A DNA stretch of 64,000 bases from Bradyrhizobium ottawaense (lineage in GTDB: Bacteria; Pseudomonadota; Alphaproteobacteria; Rhizobiales; Xanthobacteraceae). The notes beneath the pieces were generated by a model, which saw only the letters and a program-made list of their open reading frames with translations, did no database searches and was not told where the DNA came from. A program made the position numbers and the translations under genes. This document shows, piece after piece, positions 48,051 through 57,279 of the stretch; position 1 is the first letter of the stretch, and every line of letters begins with the position of its first letter. The DNA lies in assembly GCF_900099825.1 (NCBI RefSeq), contig NZ_LT629693.1:3731001-3795000 (forward strand), given 5' to 3'.

Positions 48051-48911
48051 ATGTCCAAAGGCGTCATTGACCTGATCTCCATCCTCGATATCGAGCCGCT
48101 CGAGGTGAACCTGTTCCGCGGCAACAGCCCGAAGACGCGCTGGCAGCGGGTGTTCGGCGGACAGGTGATCGGACAGGCGATGATGGCAGCATGCCGCACC
48201 GTCGAAGGCCGGCTGCCGCATTCGCTGCATTGCTATTTCATCCTGCCCGGCGACCCGCAGATTCCGATCATCTACGAGGTCGAACGGCTGCGCGACGGCA
48301 AGAGCTACACGACCCGCAGGGTTTCCGCGATCCAGCACGGCAACGCGATCTTCTCGATGATCGTGTCGTTTCACAACGACGAGGAAACCGAGTTCAACCA
48401 CCAGGACAAGATGCCCGACGTGCCGCCGCCGGAGAAACTCACCGCCGAGGAAGTTTCCAAGCAGCCGATCTTCAAGGAGATGCCGGACTTCATCCGCCGC
48501 TATTATGAATCCGACCGGCCGATCGAACTGCGCCCGGTCGAACTCGGCCGCTATTTCGGCCAGAAGATCGACGACGGCCGCATCCACGTCTGGATTCGGA
48601 CCGCGGCGAAATTGCCCGACGATCCGGCGCTGCACATGTGTGCGCTGGCCTATGCGTCGGACTTCTCGCTGCTCGATGCGGTGATGGCGCGCTACGGCCG
48701 CACCCTGTTCGACAAGCGCATGATGCCGGCCAGCCTCGACCACGCGATGTGGTTTCACCGCCCGTTCCGCGCCGACGAATGGCTGCTCTACACGCAGGAT
48801 TCGCCGAGCGCGCAAGGCGGCCGCGGACTGACCCGCGGCTCGATCTTCAAACCCGACGGCACGCTGGTGGCGTCGGTGGCGCAGGAAGGCTCGGTGCGCC
48901 AGCGCAAGTAA
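48051..48911 (+). CDS. tesB: Acyl-CoA thioesterase II
   Basis: A 286-residue double-hotdog thioesterase that hydrolyses medium- and long-chain acyl-CoA. Family features: the N-terminal LEVNLFRGNSPKTRWQRVFGGQVIGQA, then LHCYFILPGDPQIPIIYEVERLRDGKSYTTRRV (cited in parts), and in the C-terminal hotdog the catalytic Asp in YASDFSLLD, SLDHAMWFHRPF, and the final QEGSVR with the catalytic Gln. ATG at 48051 is used; an in-frame frame from 47844 runs through the repeat and is rejected. Confidence 0.95.
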   Translation: MSKGVIDLISILDIEPLEVNLFRGNSPKTRWQRVFGGQVIGQAMMAACRTVEGRLPHSLHCYFILPGDPQIPIIYEVERLRDGKSYTTRRVSAIQHGNAIFSMIVSFHNDEETEFNHQDKMPDVPPPEKLTAEEVSKQPIFKEMPDFIRRYYESDRPIELRPVELGRYFGQKIDDGRIHVWIRTAAKLPDDPALHMCALAYASDFSLLDAVMARYGRTLFDKRMMPASLDHAMWFHRPFRADEWLLYTQDSPSAQGGRGLTRGSIFKPDGTLVASVAQEGSVRQRK

Positions 48912-48926
48912 GCGCCGGCGACCGGG

Positions 48927-49811
48927 TCAAGCCGTGCGTTCGACAAGCGCGAATTGCGAGATGAACCAGCGGTTATACCAGCGCAGCACCCACGGAATCG
49001 GAATGATGAAGAAGCAGGCGACTGAAAACACGATCGTCCGCCACAGAATTTCCAAACCGAAGCCGGTGAAGATCACCTCGCGCCGGGTGCCACTGATGTT
49101 GCGGCAGATCCATCGCATCCAGGCCGCCACCACCCAGGCCCAGCCGATAATGGTGATGAAGGAAATGACCATCAGCACTTGCCAGCCGATGAAGGTCCAT
49201 ACGCTGCCGTTGAAGGCGATCGGAAGCGGCTGGCCGTTCGAAGCGAGATGGCTAAAGACCCATCGGAGCAGCATCCAGGCCAGAAACGCCTCAACCGGAA
49301 TGGAAATGAGCTGAAGCGTGCTGTCATAACTGCCCACATAGCTCATCACCCCCATCGCGATGAACACATACCAGATGTCGAGGGGCTGGCCGGTGAAGGC
49401 GAAATTGGGCCGTCCGGGCACCGTCGTCCGGGACGCCATCCATTGGTAAAAACTGGTCGAGGTCCAGGGTGAGGGAATGATCAGGAGCGCGCCGATCATC
49501 AGCAGCAGGAAGCGCCCGAGCAGCGGCATAAGCGGCAGATCGATCGACAACGGCCCGTCAACACCGCCACCGCCATAACCGCCGGTGCCTGCCATCGGCG
49601 GCGCACCCGCTTGCGGCATCGCGGGCGGTCTCGCGCCGCCGGACATCAGGCCCGGAATCTCGCCCGCCTTCTGCCAGCCCGCCATCCCCTCGGACCAGAC
49701 CAAGGTATCCGCCCTGACCGTCCCGCGAGCAATGAGGTCGCGTAGCTGGGCTTCGGGGTAAGGGCCCTGTTGCTGGCCGTTGGATGCATAAAACCACGAT
49801 CGGTCCGACAT
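48927..49811 (-). CDS. GYF-domain membrane protein
   Basis: A 294-residue protein. The N-terminal GYF_2-type domain (residues 1-55) has WFYASNGQQQGPYPEAQLRDL and LVWSEGMAGWQKAGEI. A Gly/Pro/Ala linker (55-85) follows, then about five membrane segments (for example FLLLMIGALLIIP, IWYVFIAMGVMSYVG, LMVISFITIIGWAWVVAAW). The GYF_2 (DUF4339) domain is a presumed peptide-binding module often fused to membrane domains of unknown function. It converges on tesB with 15 bases between stops and is divergent from glnK. Confidence 0.85.
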   Translation of the reverse strand: MSDRSWFYASNGQQQGPYPEAQLRDLIARGTVRADTLVWSEGMAGWQKAGEIPGLMSGGARPPAMPQAGAPPMAGTGGYGGGGVDGPLSIDLPLMPLLGRFLLLMIGALLIIPSPWTSTSFYQWMASRTTVPGRPNFAFTGQPLDIWYVFIAMGVMSYVGSYDSTLQLISIPVEAFLAWMLLRWVFSHLASNGQPLPIAFNGSVWTFIGWQVLMVISFITIIGWAWVVAAWMRWICRNISGTRREVIFTGFGLEILWRTIVFSVACFFIIPIPWVLRWYNRWFISQFALVERTA

Positions 49812-50012
49812 TTTATTTCCTTGAGCCGTGGAAAGGGGCAGAGCCGGCGAGCGGCCAGTGGCGGAATCGCATTCTGTCTGGTGATCCCGACCCCTGTACA
49901 GTGACCGGAACCACCAGCCCCGAATGTTTTCCCCTTAAACCTGCAAGTTTTTTGTGCCATTTGCCCAGAAAAATGCCAGATTTGGGCAGGCAGCCGAACC
50001 AACGGGTGGTAG

Positions 50013-50396
<384 letters not shown>

Positions 50397-50470
50397 CACC
50401 CACACAATTCGAGGCGCGCCGGCGACGACGCCGGACGCGCGAGAGAACGACAACAGGCCGGGGAAATTCC

Positions 50471-51778
50471 ATGGGGGCACTATCGGTTCGTGCAGCGAAG
50501 CTGGCTGCGCTCATCACAGTTGCGGCGGGCTGCCCGCTGGCGACACCGGCCTTCGCCGAGACGTCGACCATCAACGCCGCCGATACCGCATGGATGATCG
50601 TCGCCACCGCGCTGGTGCTGATGATGACGATACCGGGCCTCGCGCTGTTCTATTCCGGCATGGTGCGCAAGAAGAACGTGCTCGCGACCATGGCACAGAG
50701 CCTCTCGGCGGTCGCGATCATCTCGATCCTGTGGGTGGCGTTCGGCTATTCGCTGGCCTTCGTCGGTGACGGGCCCTGGCTCGGTACGCTCGACCGCTGG
50801 CTCCTGATTGGGATGACGATGGATGGCGTCAACCCGGCGGCAAAGACCATTCCGGAAGCGCTTTTCATGCTCTACCAGATGACGTTTGCGATCATCACGG
50901 TGGCGCTGGTGGCGGGTTCGGTAGCCGACCGGATGCGGTTCTCGGCCTATCTTCTGTTCTCGATCGGCTGGTTCATGTTCGTCTATGTGCCGCTGGCGCA
51001 TTGGGTATGGGGCGGCGGCTTCCTCGCCACCATGGGCGTGCTGGATTTCGCCGGCGGACTTGTCGTGCATCTTTCCGCCGGCATCGGCGGACTGGTCGCA
51101 GCAAAAGTAATGGGCCGGCGCCACGGCTATGGCAGCGAGAACCTTTCGCCATTCGACCTGTCGCTCGCGGTGATGGGCACCGGTCTGTTGTGGGTCGGCT
51201 GGTTCGGCTTCAATGGCGGATCGGCGCTGGCGGCCAATTCGCGCGCGGTGATGGCGATCATCGCGACGCATCTTGCCGCCTGCGCCGGCGCGCTGACCTG
51301 GGGCGCGATCGAGTGGGCGACGCGGCGCAAGCCCTCGGTGCTCGGCATGATCTCCGGCGCGGTCGCCGGTCTCGGAACGATTACGCCGGCGTCCGGCTTC
51401 GTCGCACCCTGGCACGGCGTCATCATCGGCATCGTTGCTGGTATCGTCTGTTTCTGGGCCTGCACCTGGCTCAAGCACCGGTTCAACTATGACGATTCGC
51501 TTGACGTGTTCGGCGTGCACGGCATCGGCGGGCTGACCGGCACCCTGCTCGCCGGCGTCTTTGCGGTCAGCGCCATCGGCGGAACCGCCGGCCTGATCGA
51601 GGGCCATCCGCAGCAGCTGCTGATCCAGCTCTACGGGGTCGCGGTGACCTTGGTCTGGTCCGGCGGCGTGACCTATGTGCTGCTCAAGCTGGTCAGCGTG
51701 TTCGTGCCGCTGCGGGTATCGCTGCAGCAGGAGCTCGAAGGCCTGGATATTTCGCAGCACGGCGAAGCGCTGCAATAA
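50471..51778 (+). CDS. amtB: Ammonium transporter (first copy)
   Basis: A 435-residue Amt/Rh channel. A cleavable-looking signal (LITVAAGCPLATPAFA) precedes about 11 membrane helices. The pore twin histidines are H200 (VVHLSAG) and H350 (FGVHGIGG), and TIPGLALFYSGMVRKKN begins the core. It conducts ammonium/ammonia into the cell and is blocked by GlnK when nitrogen is ample. Compared with the second copy at 52460 it lacks a roughly 30-residue Ala/Lys-rich loop in the middle. GGGGAA precedes the ATG. Confidence 0.95.
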   Translation: MGALSVRAAKLAALITVAAGCPLATPAFAETSTINAADTAWMIVATALVLMMTIPGLALFYSGMVRKKNVLATMAQSLSAVAIISILWVAFGYSLAFVGDGPWLGTLDRWLLIGMTMDGVNPAAKTIPEALFMLYQMTFAIITVALVAGSVADRMRFSAYLLFSIGWFMFVYVPLAHWVWGGGFLATMGVLDFAGGLVVHLSAGIGGLVAAKVMGRRHGYGSENLSPFDLSLAVMGTGLLWVGWFGFNGGSALAANSRAVMAIIATHLAACAGALTWGAIEWATRRKPSVLGMISGAVAGLGTITPASGFVAPWHGVIIGIVAGIVCFWACTWLKHRFNYDDSLDVFGVHGIGGLTGTLLAGVFAVSAIGGTAGLIEGHPQQLLIQLYGVAVTLVWSGGVTYVLLKLVSVFVPLRVSLQQELEGLDISQHGEALQ

Positions 51779-52084
51779 AATCCCCACCTGAATACCTTTC
51801 AACTGCCCTCGCGCTGGGCAGGATTATGGTCGCAGTCTGGCGTGCTCATGTTTTGAGCATGTCTGACTATGCTTTGGGCGCGACGGAATATCGCAGTGCA
51901 CGCCTTTTCCCGCAAAGGGCGAAAAGGGCCGGATTCATAAACCGTTAGAGAATTCGGCCGATCTGGCACGGTATTTGACTCTAAGGGTCCTGGCTGTGCC
52001 CGCGTAGTGAACTTCTCCGCGTGGTGAACCTCAGTCGAGAACGCCCGGTTTTGTCTAGGCCGGGCCCAAGCGGGGATAGGACCC
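51779..52084 (+). promoter_or_regulatory. Regulatory region upstream of the second glnK
   Basis: A 306-base gap, AT-richer than its flanks. Features seen: a dyad TGCTCA-N5-TGAGCA (51843-51859), an inverted pair CCTTTT / AAAAGG (about 51901-51930), and TGGCACG-N4-TTGA (51964-51978), which resembles a sigma-54 promoter (TGGCACG-N4-TTGC) except that the -12 GC is GA. If real, this gives nitrogen control of the second pair independent of the first. Confidence 0.45.
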
Positions 52085-52423
52085 ATGAAAATTGTTATGG
52101 CGATCATCAAGCCATTCAAGCTCGAAGAAGTCCGTGACGCCCTGACCGCCATTGGCGTTCACGGTCTCACGGTGACGGAAGTCAAAGGATATGGCCGACA
52201 GAAGGGTCATACCGAAATCTATCGCGGCGCTGAATACGCCGTGAGCTTCCTGCCCAAGATCAAGATCGAGGTCGCTGTCGCCTCGGACCAGGTCGACAAG
52301 ACCATCGACGCCATCACCACGGCTGCCAAAACCGGCCAGATCGGCGACGGCAAGATCTTCGTCATCAACCTCGACCATGCGGTTCGCATCCGCACGGGTG
52401 AGGCGGATGCCGCGGCCCTCTGA
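52085..52423 (+). CDS. glnK: Nitrogen regulatory protein PII (second copy)
   Basis: A 112-residue PII protein, close to the first copy, with Y51 in RGAEYAVSFLPK and the B-loop [11 protein letters not shown]. Differences cluster in the region after the T-loop (KIKIEVAVASDQVDKTIDAITTAAK) and at the extreme C-terminus. It precedes amtB by 36 bases and follows the first pair after a 306-base regulatory gap, so each channel has its own PII partner. Confidence 0.96.
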   Translation: MKIVMAIIKPFKLEEVRDALTAIGVHGLTVTEVKGYGRQKGHTEIYRGAEYAVSFLPKIKIEVAVASDQVDKTIDAITTAAKTGQIGDGKIFVINLDHAVRIRTGEADAAAL

Positions 52424-52459
52424 TTTCGCGCTCAACCTTACCACTCAGGAGTACAACAA

Positions 52460-53902
52460 ATGACGTTCAAGCGTCCCTATAGCGCGGGATTGGCGGCCCT
52501 CGCAGTCGGCCTGTTCGCGGCGACCGCTGCCTACGCCGAACCAACGATCAACAAAGGCGACAACGCCTGGATGCTGACATCGACAGTGCTGGTGCTGTTG
52601 ATGACGATCCCGGGCCTTGCGCTGTTCTATGGCGGCCTGGTCCGCTCCAAGAACATGCTCTCGGTGCTGATGCAGGTTTTCTACACGGTCTGCATCGTGA
52701 CCCTGATCTGGGCTCTCTACGGCTACAGCCTCGCCTTCACCGGCGGTTCCGACTTCATCGGCGGCTTCTCCAAGGCCTTCCTGATGGGCGTGACGCCGGA
52801 TTCGAAAGCGGCGACCTTCAGCGTCGACGCCAACATCTCGGAGCTGGTCTATGTCTGCTTCCAGATGACCTTCGCGGCGATCACCCCTGCCCTCATCGTC
52901 GGCGCCTTTGCCGAACGCATGAAGTTCGCGGCGATCGCATTGTTCATCCCGCTCTGGGTGACGCTGATCTACTTCCCGATCGCACACATGGTTTGGTACT
53001 GGGCCGGACCGGACGCGATCTCGGATGCGGTGAAGGCGCTTGCCGCGGCGGCTGACGGCGCGGCGAAGACCGCGGCGCAGGCCAAGCTCGATGAAGTGAA
53101 CGCCGACGCCGGCTGGATCTTCAAGAAGGGCGCGATCGACTTCGCCGGCGGCACCGTGGTGCACATCAACGCCGGTATCGCCGGTCTCGTCGGTGCGCTC
53201 CTGATCGGCAAGCGGGTCGGCTACGGCAAGGAGCTGATGGCTCCGCACTCGCTGACCATGACCATGATCGGCGCTTCGCTGCTCTGGGTCGGCTGGTTCG
53301 GCTTCAATGCCGGATCGAACCTCGAAGCCAACGGCGGCGCCGCGCTCGCCATGACCAACTCCTTCGTTGCAACTGCAGCGGCGGCGATGGCCTGGATGTT
53401 CGCGGAATGGATCGTCAAGGGTCATCCCTCGGTGCTCGGCGCGTTGTCGGGTGCGGTGGCTGGCCTCGTCGCGGTTACGCCGGCGGCCGGTTACTCCGGT
53501 CCGATGGGCGCGATCGTGCTCGGTCTCGTGGTTGGCGTCGTCTGCCTGTTCTTCTGCACCGTGGTGAAGAATGCGCTCGGCTATGACGACTCGCTCGATG
53601 TGTTCGGCGTCCACTGCGTCGGCGGCATCGTCGGCGCGCTCGGCACCGGCATCCTGGTGAATCCGGCGCTCGGCGGCACCGGCATCATGGACTACACCAC
53701 CGGCAAGATCGCGGACTACGACTTCGTTGCCCAGATGACCTCGCAGAGCTGGGGCGTCTGCACCACGCTGGTGTGGTCGGGCATCGGTTCGGCGATCCTC
53801 TACAAGGTGGTCGACGTCATCGTCGGCCTGCGCGTCAACGTCGAGACCGAGCGTGAAGGCCTCGATGTCACCGAGCATACGGAGCGCGCTTACAACATGT
53901 GA
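52460..53902 (+). CDS. amtB: Ammonium transporter (second copy)
   Basis: A 480-residue Amt channel. A signal peptide (LAALAVGLFAATAAYA) is followed by 11 membrane helices with the pore histidines H235 (VVHINAG) and H385 (FGVHCVGG). TIPGLALFYGGLVRSKN matches the first copy. An additional Ala/Lys-rich stretch (SDAVKALAAAADGAAKTAA, about residues 187-206) lies in a periplasm-facing or connecting loop and is absent from the first copy. CAGGAG lies upstream of the ATG. A hairpin and then a strong terminator follow. Confidence 0.96.
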   Translation: MTFKRPYSAGLAALAVGLFAATAAYAEPTINKGDNAWMLTSTVLVLLMTIPGLALFYGGLVRSKNMLSVLMQVFYTVCIVTLIWALYGYSLAFTGGSDFIGGFSKAFLMGVTPDSKAATFSVDANISELVYVCFQMTFAAITPALIVGAFAERMKFAAIALFIPLWVTLIYFPIAHMVWYWAGPDAISDAVKALAAAADGAAKTAAQAKLDEVNADAGWIFKKGAIDFAGGTVVHINAGIAGLVGALLIGKRVGYGKELMAPHSLTMTMIGASLLWVGWFGFNAGSNLEANGGAALAMTNSFVATAAAAMAWMFAEWIVKGHPSVLGALSGAVAGLVAVTPAAGYSGPMGAIVLGLVVGVVCLFFCTVVKNALGYDDSLDVFGVHCVGGIVGALGTGILVNPALGGTGIMDYTTGKIADYDFVAQMTSQSWGVCTTLVWSGIGSAILYKVVDVIVGLRVNVETEREGLDVTEHTERAYNM

Positions 53903-53911
53903 GTTCTCCCG

Positions 53912-54019
53912 GGGTGCGGACCCCCAAGGCCCGCACCCACAACTTCGGTTTGGGCACATACCCGGCAATGCCCTGACCGTAGAGGGGCTCCAGCGCAAGT
54001 TGGAGCCCCTTTCTTTTTT
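53912..54019 (+). terminator. Terminator region after the second amtB
   Basis: First a hairpin GGGTGCGG-N11-CCGCACCC (53912-53938). Then a strong intrinsic terminator: AGGGGCTCCA / TGGAGCCCCT (53983-54010) followed by TTCTTTTTT. Confidence 0.92.
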
Positions 54020-54106
54020 GTCCGCCGCGCGAAGCCGCAGGTTGCAAACAAGGTGGACGTGGGATTCCGGAAGTGCCATCAAGGGCTCCTCCATTGAGGA
54101 TCCGCG

Positions 54107-54907
54107 ATGAAGACCACCCTTCATTTCGTTTTCACGCAATCAGGCGCGGGATGCCTGGTCCAGGCCTTGCGGAAGGCGGGGCGATCCGACCCGGTCATCG
54201 TCACGCACGACGACCTCAGCTTCGGACCCGTCAATTCTTCTGATCGAGACGTACGCACCAAGTGGGTCGCTGATGAGTTGGGCGAGCCCAGGTGGATCAA
54301 CATCCGCACCGGCTCCGAGCGACTGTGGGACGACTCTAATGCCCCCGACAACCGCAAAATCCTCTGGCTGACGCGCCGATCCGCGATGGAATATGCGGGT
54401 TTCCTCGATTGGTTATCTCACCTAGGTGATGCCCCCTGTGAAGTGGTGGACCTGAGCGAGATCATGGTACCCAACCAGTCCGAACAAGACAGATCTCGAC
54501 CGCCACGCTTGTTAGTGAGCCTTGGCATGCTTCATCCCGACGTCATCTGCCCCGAAAAGTTCTGGGAGTTGGCAAAGCCGCTGCAGGAAACCGCTCGAAA
54601 GCGCTATCAAAATCTTTGGCAGCAACTTCTGGCGGAGAACGCGCCGCTGCGGGTCATCAAAGGTGACGTACTTGTATCGGCACCCATTTCCTTCTTCGAC
54701 TCCAGATTGATGTCGCAAGTGACGAACAAGTGGCAAAATGTCTGGAAAGTTGTGGGGCAGACTTTGGTGAGCGGGCCAGACGACTTAATCGAATACGGCG
54801 ACACCTTCGTCATGGGACGACTGAGGGCGTTGGTAAAAAGTGGTCAATTGGAAGTTCAGGGCGAACTCCGCGATGAAGTGCGCGACAGCCGAGTGAGGTT
54901 GTCCTGA
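54107..54907 (+). CDS. DUF1835-domain protein
   Basis: A 266-residue protein matching the DUF1835 pattern: LHFVFTQSGAGCLVQALRKAG, then VIVTHDDLSFGPVN, followed by WLTRRSAMEYAGFLDWL. The C-terminal part looks like the DUF3658 region often paired with it. No catalytic motif or signal peptide is visible and the function is unknown. Codon choice is less GC-biased than in neighbours (tct, aat, tta and gtt codons are frequent), hinting at later acquisition. TGAGGA precedes the ATG. It lies alone between the amtB terminator and the Gfa gene. Confidence 0.82.
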   Translation: MKTTLHFVFTQSGAGCLVQALRKAGRSDPVIVTHDDLSFGPVNSSDRDVRTKWVADELGEPRWINIRTGSERLWDDSNAPDNRKILWLTRRSAMEYAGFLDWLSHLGDAPCEVVDLSEIMVPNQSEQDRSRPPRLLVSLGMLHPDVICPEKFWELAKPLQETARKRYQNLWQQLLAENAPLRVIKGDVLVSAPISFFDSRLMSQVTNKWQNVWKVVGQTLVSGPDDLIEYGDTFVMGRLRALVKSGQLEVQGELRDEVRDSRVRLS

Positions 54908-54944
54908 GCGCAATGATCTAGAAACAACAACAAACAGGGAGGAC

Positions 54945-55349
54945 ATGATGAAACTCGAAGGTGGATGCTATTGCGGCGCGGTGCGCTATGAGGCCGAAGG
55001 CGAGCCGATGTTGCAGGCGCAATGTCATTGCCGCGAATGCCAATTCATCACCGGCGGATCGCCCAACATGTTCGTGGTGATGCCGCTTGACGGCTTCAAA
55101 TACACCAAGGGCGCGCCGAAGCAGTTCGCGCGCAAGGATCTGGAGAAGCCGGTGACGCGCGAATTCTGCGCCGAATGCGGCACGCATGTGGTGACGCTGC
55201 CGCAGCGGCCGGTCGTGGTCGTGAAGGTCGGAACGCTCGACAACCCCGCCCAGATCACGCCGCAAATCGCGATCTACACGATCGACAAGCAGCCGTTCCA
55301 CCACATTCCCGAGGGCATGCCGAGTTTCGAGCGCATGCCGCAGGGGTAG
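54945..55349 (+). CDS. Gfa-type zinc protein (glutathione-dependent formaldehyde-activating family)
   Basis: A 134-residue protein with the CENP-V/GFA fold. Zinc ligands are visible in GGCYCGAVRY, CHCRECQ and FCAECGTHV. Proteins of this large family bind zinc and were named for one member that speeds formaldehyde-glutathione adduct formation, a claim that is contested; most members have no known activity. GGGAGGAC lies just upstream; ATG codons at 54945 and 54948 are both possible. Confidence 0.9.
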   Translation: MMKLEGGCYCGAVRYEAEGEPMLQAQCHCRECQFITGGSPNMFVVMPLDGFKYTKGAPKQFARKDLEKPVTREFCAECGTHVVTLPQRPVVVVKVGTLDNPAQITPQIAIYTIDKQPFHHIPEGMPSFERMPQG

Positions 55350-55402
55350 CGCAGGAAAATCGAGCCGCCGCAGGCAAGTTGGGCGCTTTACGAAGCCGTT
55401 TC

Positions 55403-55471
55403 CGTCATGGCGGGGCATAGCCGTTCGAAGGACGGCGTCGCTTCCGCTCGCCTATGCCGGCCATCCACGTC
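55403..55471 (-). repeat. Palindromic intergenic repeat, family B copy 2
   Basis: The inverse of 11240-11308: CGTCATGGCGGGGCATAG at the left, GCCGTTCGAAGGACGGC hairpin region, and GCCGGCCATCCACG at the right. It stands in the large gap between the Gfa and aminotransferase genes. Confidence 0.8.
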
Positions 55472-55717
55472 TTCACTTGCTGAGATACGCGCAACCAGGG
55501 CGAACGCGTATAAGCCGTAAAGCCATTGCGCAGGGAAGGCCGGGTGTTCTCCGCTGAACCTGTATGCTCGTGTGCGCATTTCCTAGTGCATCATGCACGC
55601 GAGACCGCGGGTGCAGCGCGCACCCGGTCTTCCCTGCGCCCTCTATCTCAGAGGGCCAACGAATTTGCAGAACTCGGGCGGATCGCGCCGCGGGAGTGCA
55701 AATTCATGTTCAACTTC
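55472..55717. other. Intergenic stretch without a gene
   Basis: About 245 bases between two repeats. Some palindromic fragments are present (for example GTGCATCATGCAC, around 55586-55598) and resemble degraded repeat sequence. No frame has both a ribosome-binding site and a recognisable product. Confidence 0.4.
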
Positions 55718-55829
55718 GTAGCCCGGATGAGCCAACGGGTCGCGCGAATGCGCGCTCGATGACAGGCTCCGCGACATCCGGGGCCACTCCCACACCGTCC
55801 CCGGATATCGCTTCGCTCATCCGGGCTAC
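55718..55829. repeat. Composite palindromic repeat carrying the 43-base module (copy 3, inverted)
   Basis: Outer arms GTAGCCCGGATGA (55718-55730) and TCATCCGGGCTAC (55817-55829); inner arms CATCCGGGG and CCCCGGAT. The left arm holds the inverted 43-base module (55730-55772; one mismatch to the 11819 copy), and the right arm holds a short ATCGCTTCGCT tip at the matching place. Confidence 0.85.
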
Positions 55830-56039
55830 TTGCTGTTACCCCCGTCATTTCGGGATGGGCTCGGAATGACAGTCCAAGGACATCGCCGTGGACACCAATC
55901 CCCAACCCAAATCCATCAAAATCGGCGCTGGCGTCGATGGTTAATCGCGTCTTAACCTCGCCGTATCTATGGTGGTTTGATCCGTTTCCTGGGTCGCTTA
56001 GATCCTTCGACGGCTTTTGAAAGTGTTGGCGTATCAGAC

Positions 56040-57266
56040 ATGGCAATGACCGCCTCTTCCGGTGTGGCGCAGGGCGCCGGCAGCGTCTCTCCTGCCGGTC
56101 AGGCCGAGCGTTCGCCATTTGCGCGGACGGCCGAGCTGCTGGCCCCGTATCAGCCGGCTAAACCATTGATTACGCTGTCCTTGGGTGAGCCGCAGCACCC
56201 GGTGCCGGCCTTTGTCGGCCCGGTCCTGGCCAAGCATATCGCCGAGTTTGGCCGCTATCCGATCGCCAAGGGAATCGAGCCGTTCCGGCAGGCCGCGGCT
56301 CGCTGGCTTTCGACCCGCTTTCATTTGCCGCGGCCGATCGATCCCGAGAGCGAAATCCTGGTCCTGAACGGCAGCCGCGAAGGGCTTTTTTTCGCGGCCA
56401 TCACCGCGGCCCGCTATGTCGGCGCACGCCGGGGCAAGCCTGCTATCCTGGTGCCCAACCCGTTCTATCCGGCCTATGGCGCCGGGGCGCGAGCGGCAGG
56501 ATGCGAGACCATCTATCTGCCGACCACGCTGGCCAACGGATTTTTGCCGGATCTCGATGCGCTGGATGACGCGACGCTGGCACGCACCGTTGCGATCTTC
56601 ATCGCATCGCCCGCGAATCCGCAGGGCTCGGTCGCCTCATCAGACTATTTCGCGAAGCTGAAAAAACTCGCGGACCGCTACGGTTTCATGATCCTGAGCG
56701 ACGAGTGCTATTCGGAAATCTACACCAGGCAGGCGCCGGGCAGCGCGCTGGAATATGCCGGGCCCGATTTTACCAATGTGGTCGCGTTCCAGTCGCTGTC
56801 GAAGCGATCGAACCTGCCCGGCATGCGCGTCGGCTTCGCCGCCGGCGACAAGAAGTTTCTTTCGGCCTTCCACGAACTGCGCAACGTCGCCGCACCCCAG
56901 GTGCCGGTACCGCTGCAGCATGTCGCGGTCGCCGCCTATAGCGACGAGGCGCATGTCGAGGAAAATCGCCGGCTCTACCGCATCAAGTTCGACCTCGCCG
57001 ACCAGATCCTCGGCAATCGCTACGGTTATGTCAGGCCGGCCGGCGGCTTCTGCGTCTGGCTCGATGTCTCCGAGCGTGGTGGCGACGAGGCCGCGGCCGT
57101 GAGGCTGTACCGCGATGCCGGCGTGCGCGTGATCCCCGGCAGCTATCTGTCGCGCCCGCAGGACGACGGCTTCAATCCCGGCGCGGGTTACATCCGGCTC
57201 GCGCTGGTCTCGGACAGTGAATCAACGGCCGAGGCGTTGCACCGGCTGGTCGAAATTCTGGATTAA
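56040..57266 (+). CDS. Class I PLP-dependent aminotransferase (DapC-like)
   Basis: An approximately 408-residue fold-type I aminotransferase. [12 protein letters not shown] and [16 protein letters not shown] lie in the N-terminal region, [14 protein letters not shown] binds the cofactor phosphate, the aspartate that contacts PLP is in [12 protein letters not shown], and the PLP lysine is K255 in [15 protein letters not shown]. The pattern resembles proteins annotated as N-succinyldiaminopimelate aminotransferase, but neighbours give no lysine pathway support. The start is uncertain: ATG 56040 or 56046, neither with a strong ribosome-binding site; a TTG at 55977 is also in frame. Only 13 bases separate its stop from the ftsK start. 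Confidence 0.9.
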   Translation: MAMTASSGVAQGAGSVSPAGQAERSPFARTAELLAPYQPAKPLITLSLGEPQHPVPAFVGPVLAKHIAEFGRYPIAKGIEPFRQAAARWLSTRFHLPRPIDPESEILVLNGSREGLFFAAITAARYVGARRGKPAILVPNPFYPAYGAGARAAGCETIYLPTTLANGFLPDLDALDDATLARTVAIFIASPANPQGSVASSDYFAKLKKLADRYGFMILSDECYSEIYTRQAPGSALEYAGPDFTNVVAFQSLSKRSNLPGMRVGFAAGDKKFLSAFHELRNVAAPQVPVPLQHVAVAAYSDEAHVEENRRLYRIKFDLADQILGNRYGYVRPAGGFCVWLDVSERGGDEAAAVRLYRDAGVRVIPGSYLSRPQDDGFNPGAGYIRLALVSDSESTAEALHRLVEILD

Positions 57267-57279
57267 TCGCAGGGCCCAC

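Noticed and set aside
52445..54139. A 564-codon minus-strand frame opposite the second amtB
   Set aside because: His/Arg/Glu-rich shadow product; it runs through the intrinsic terminator.
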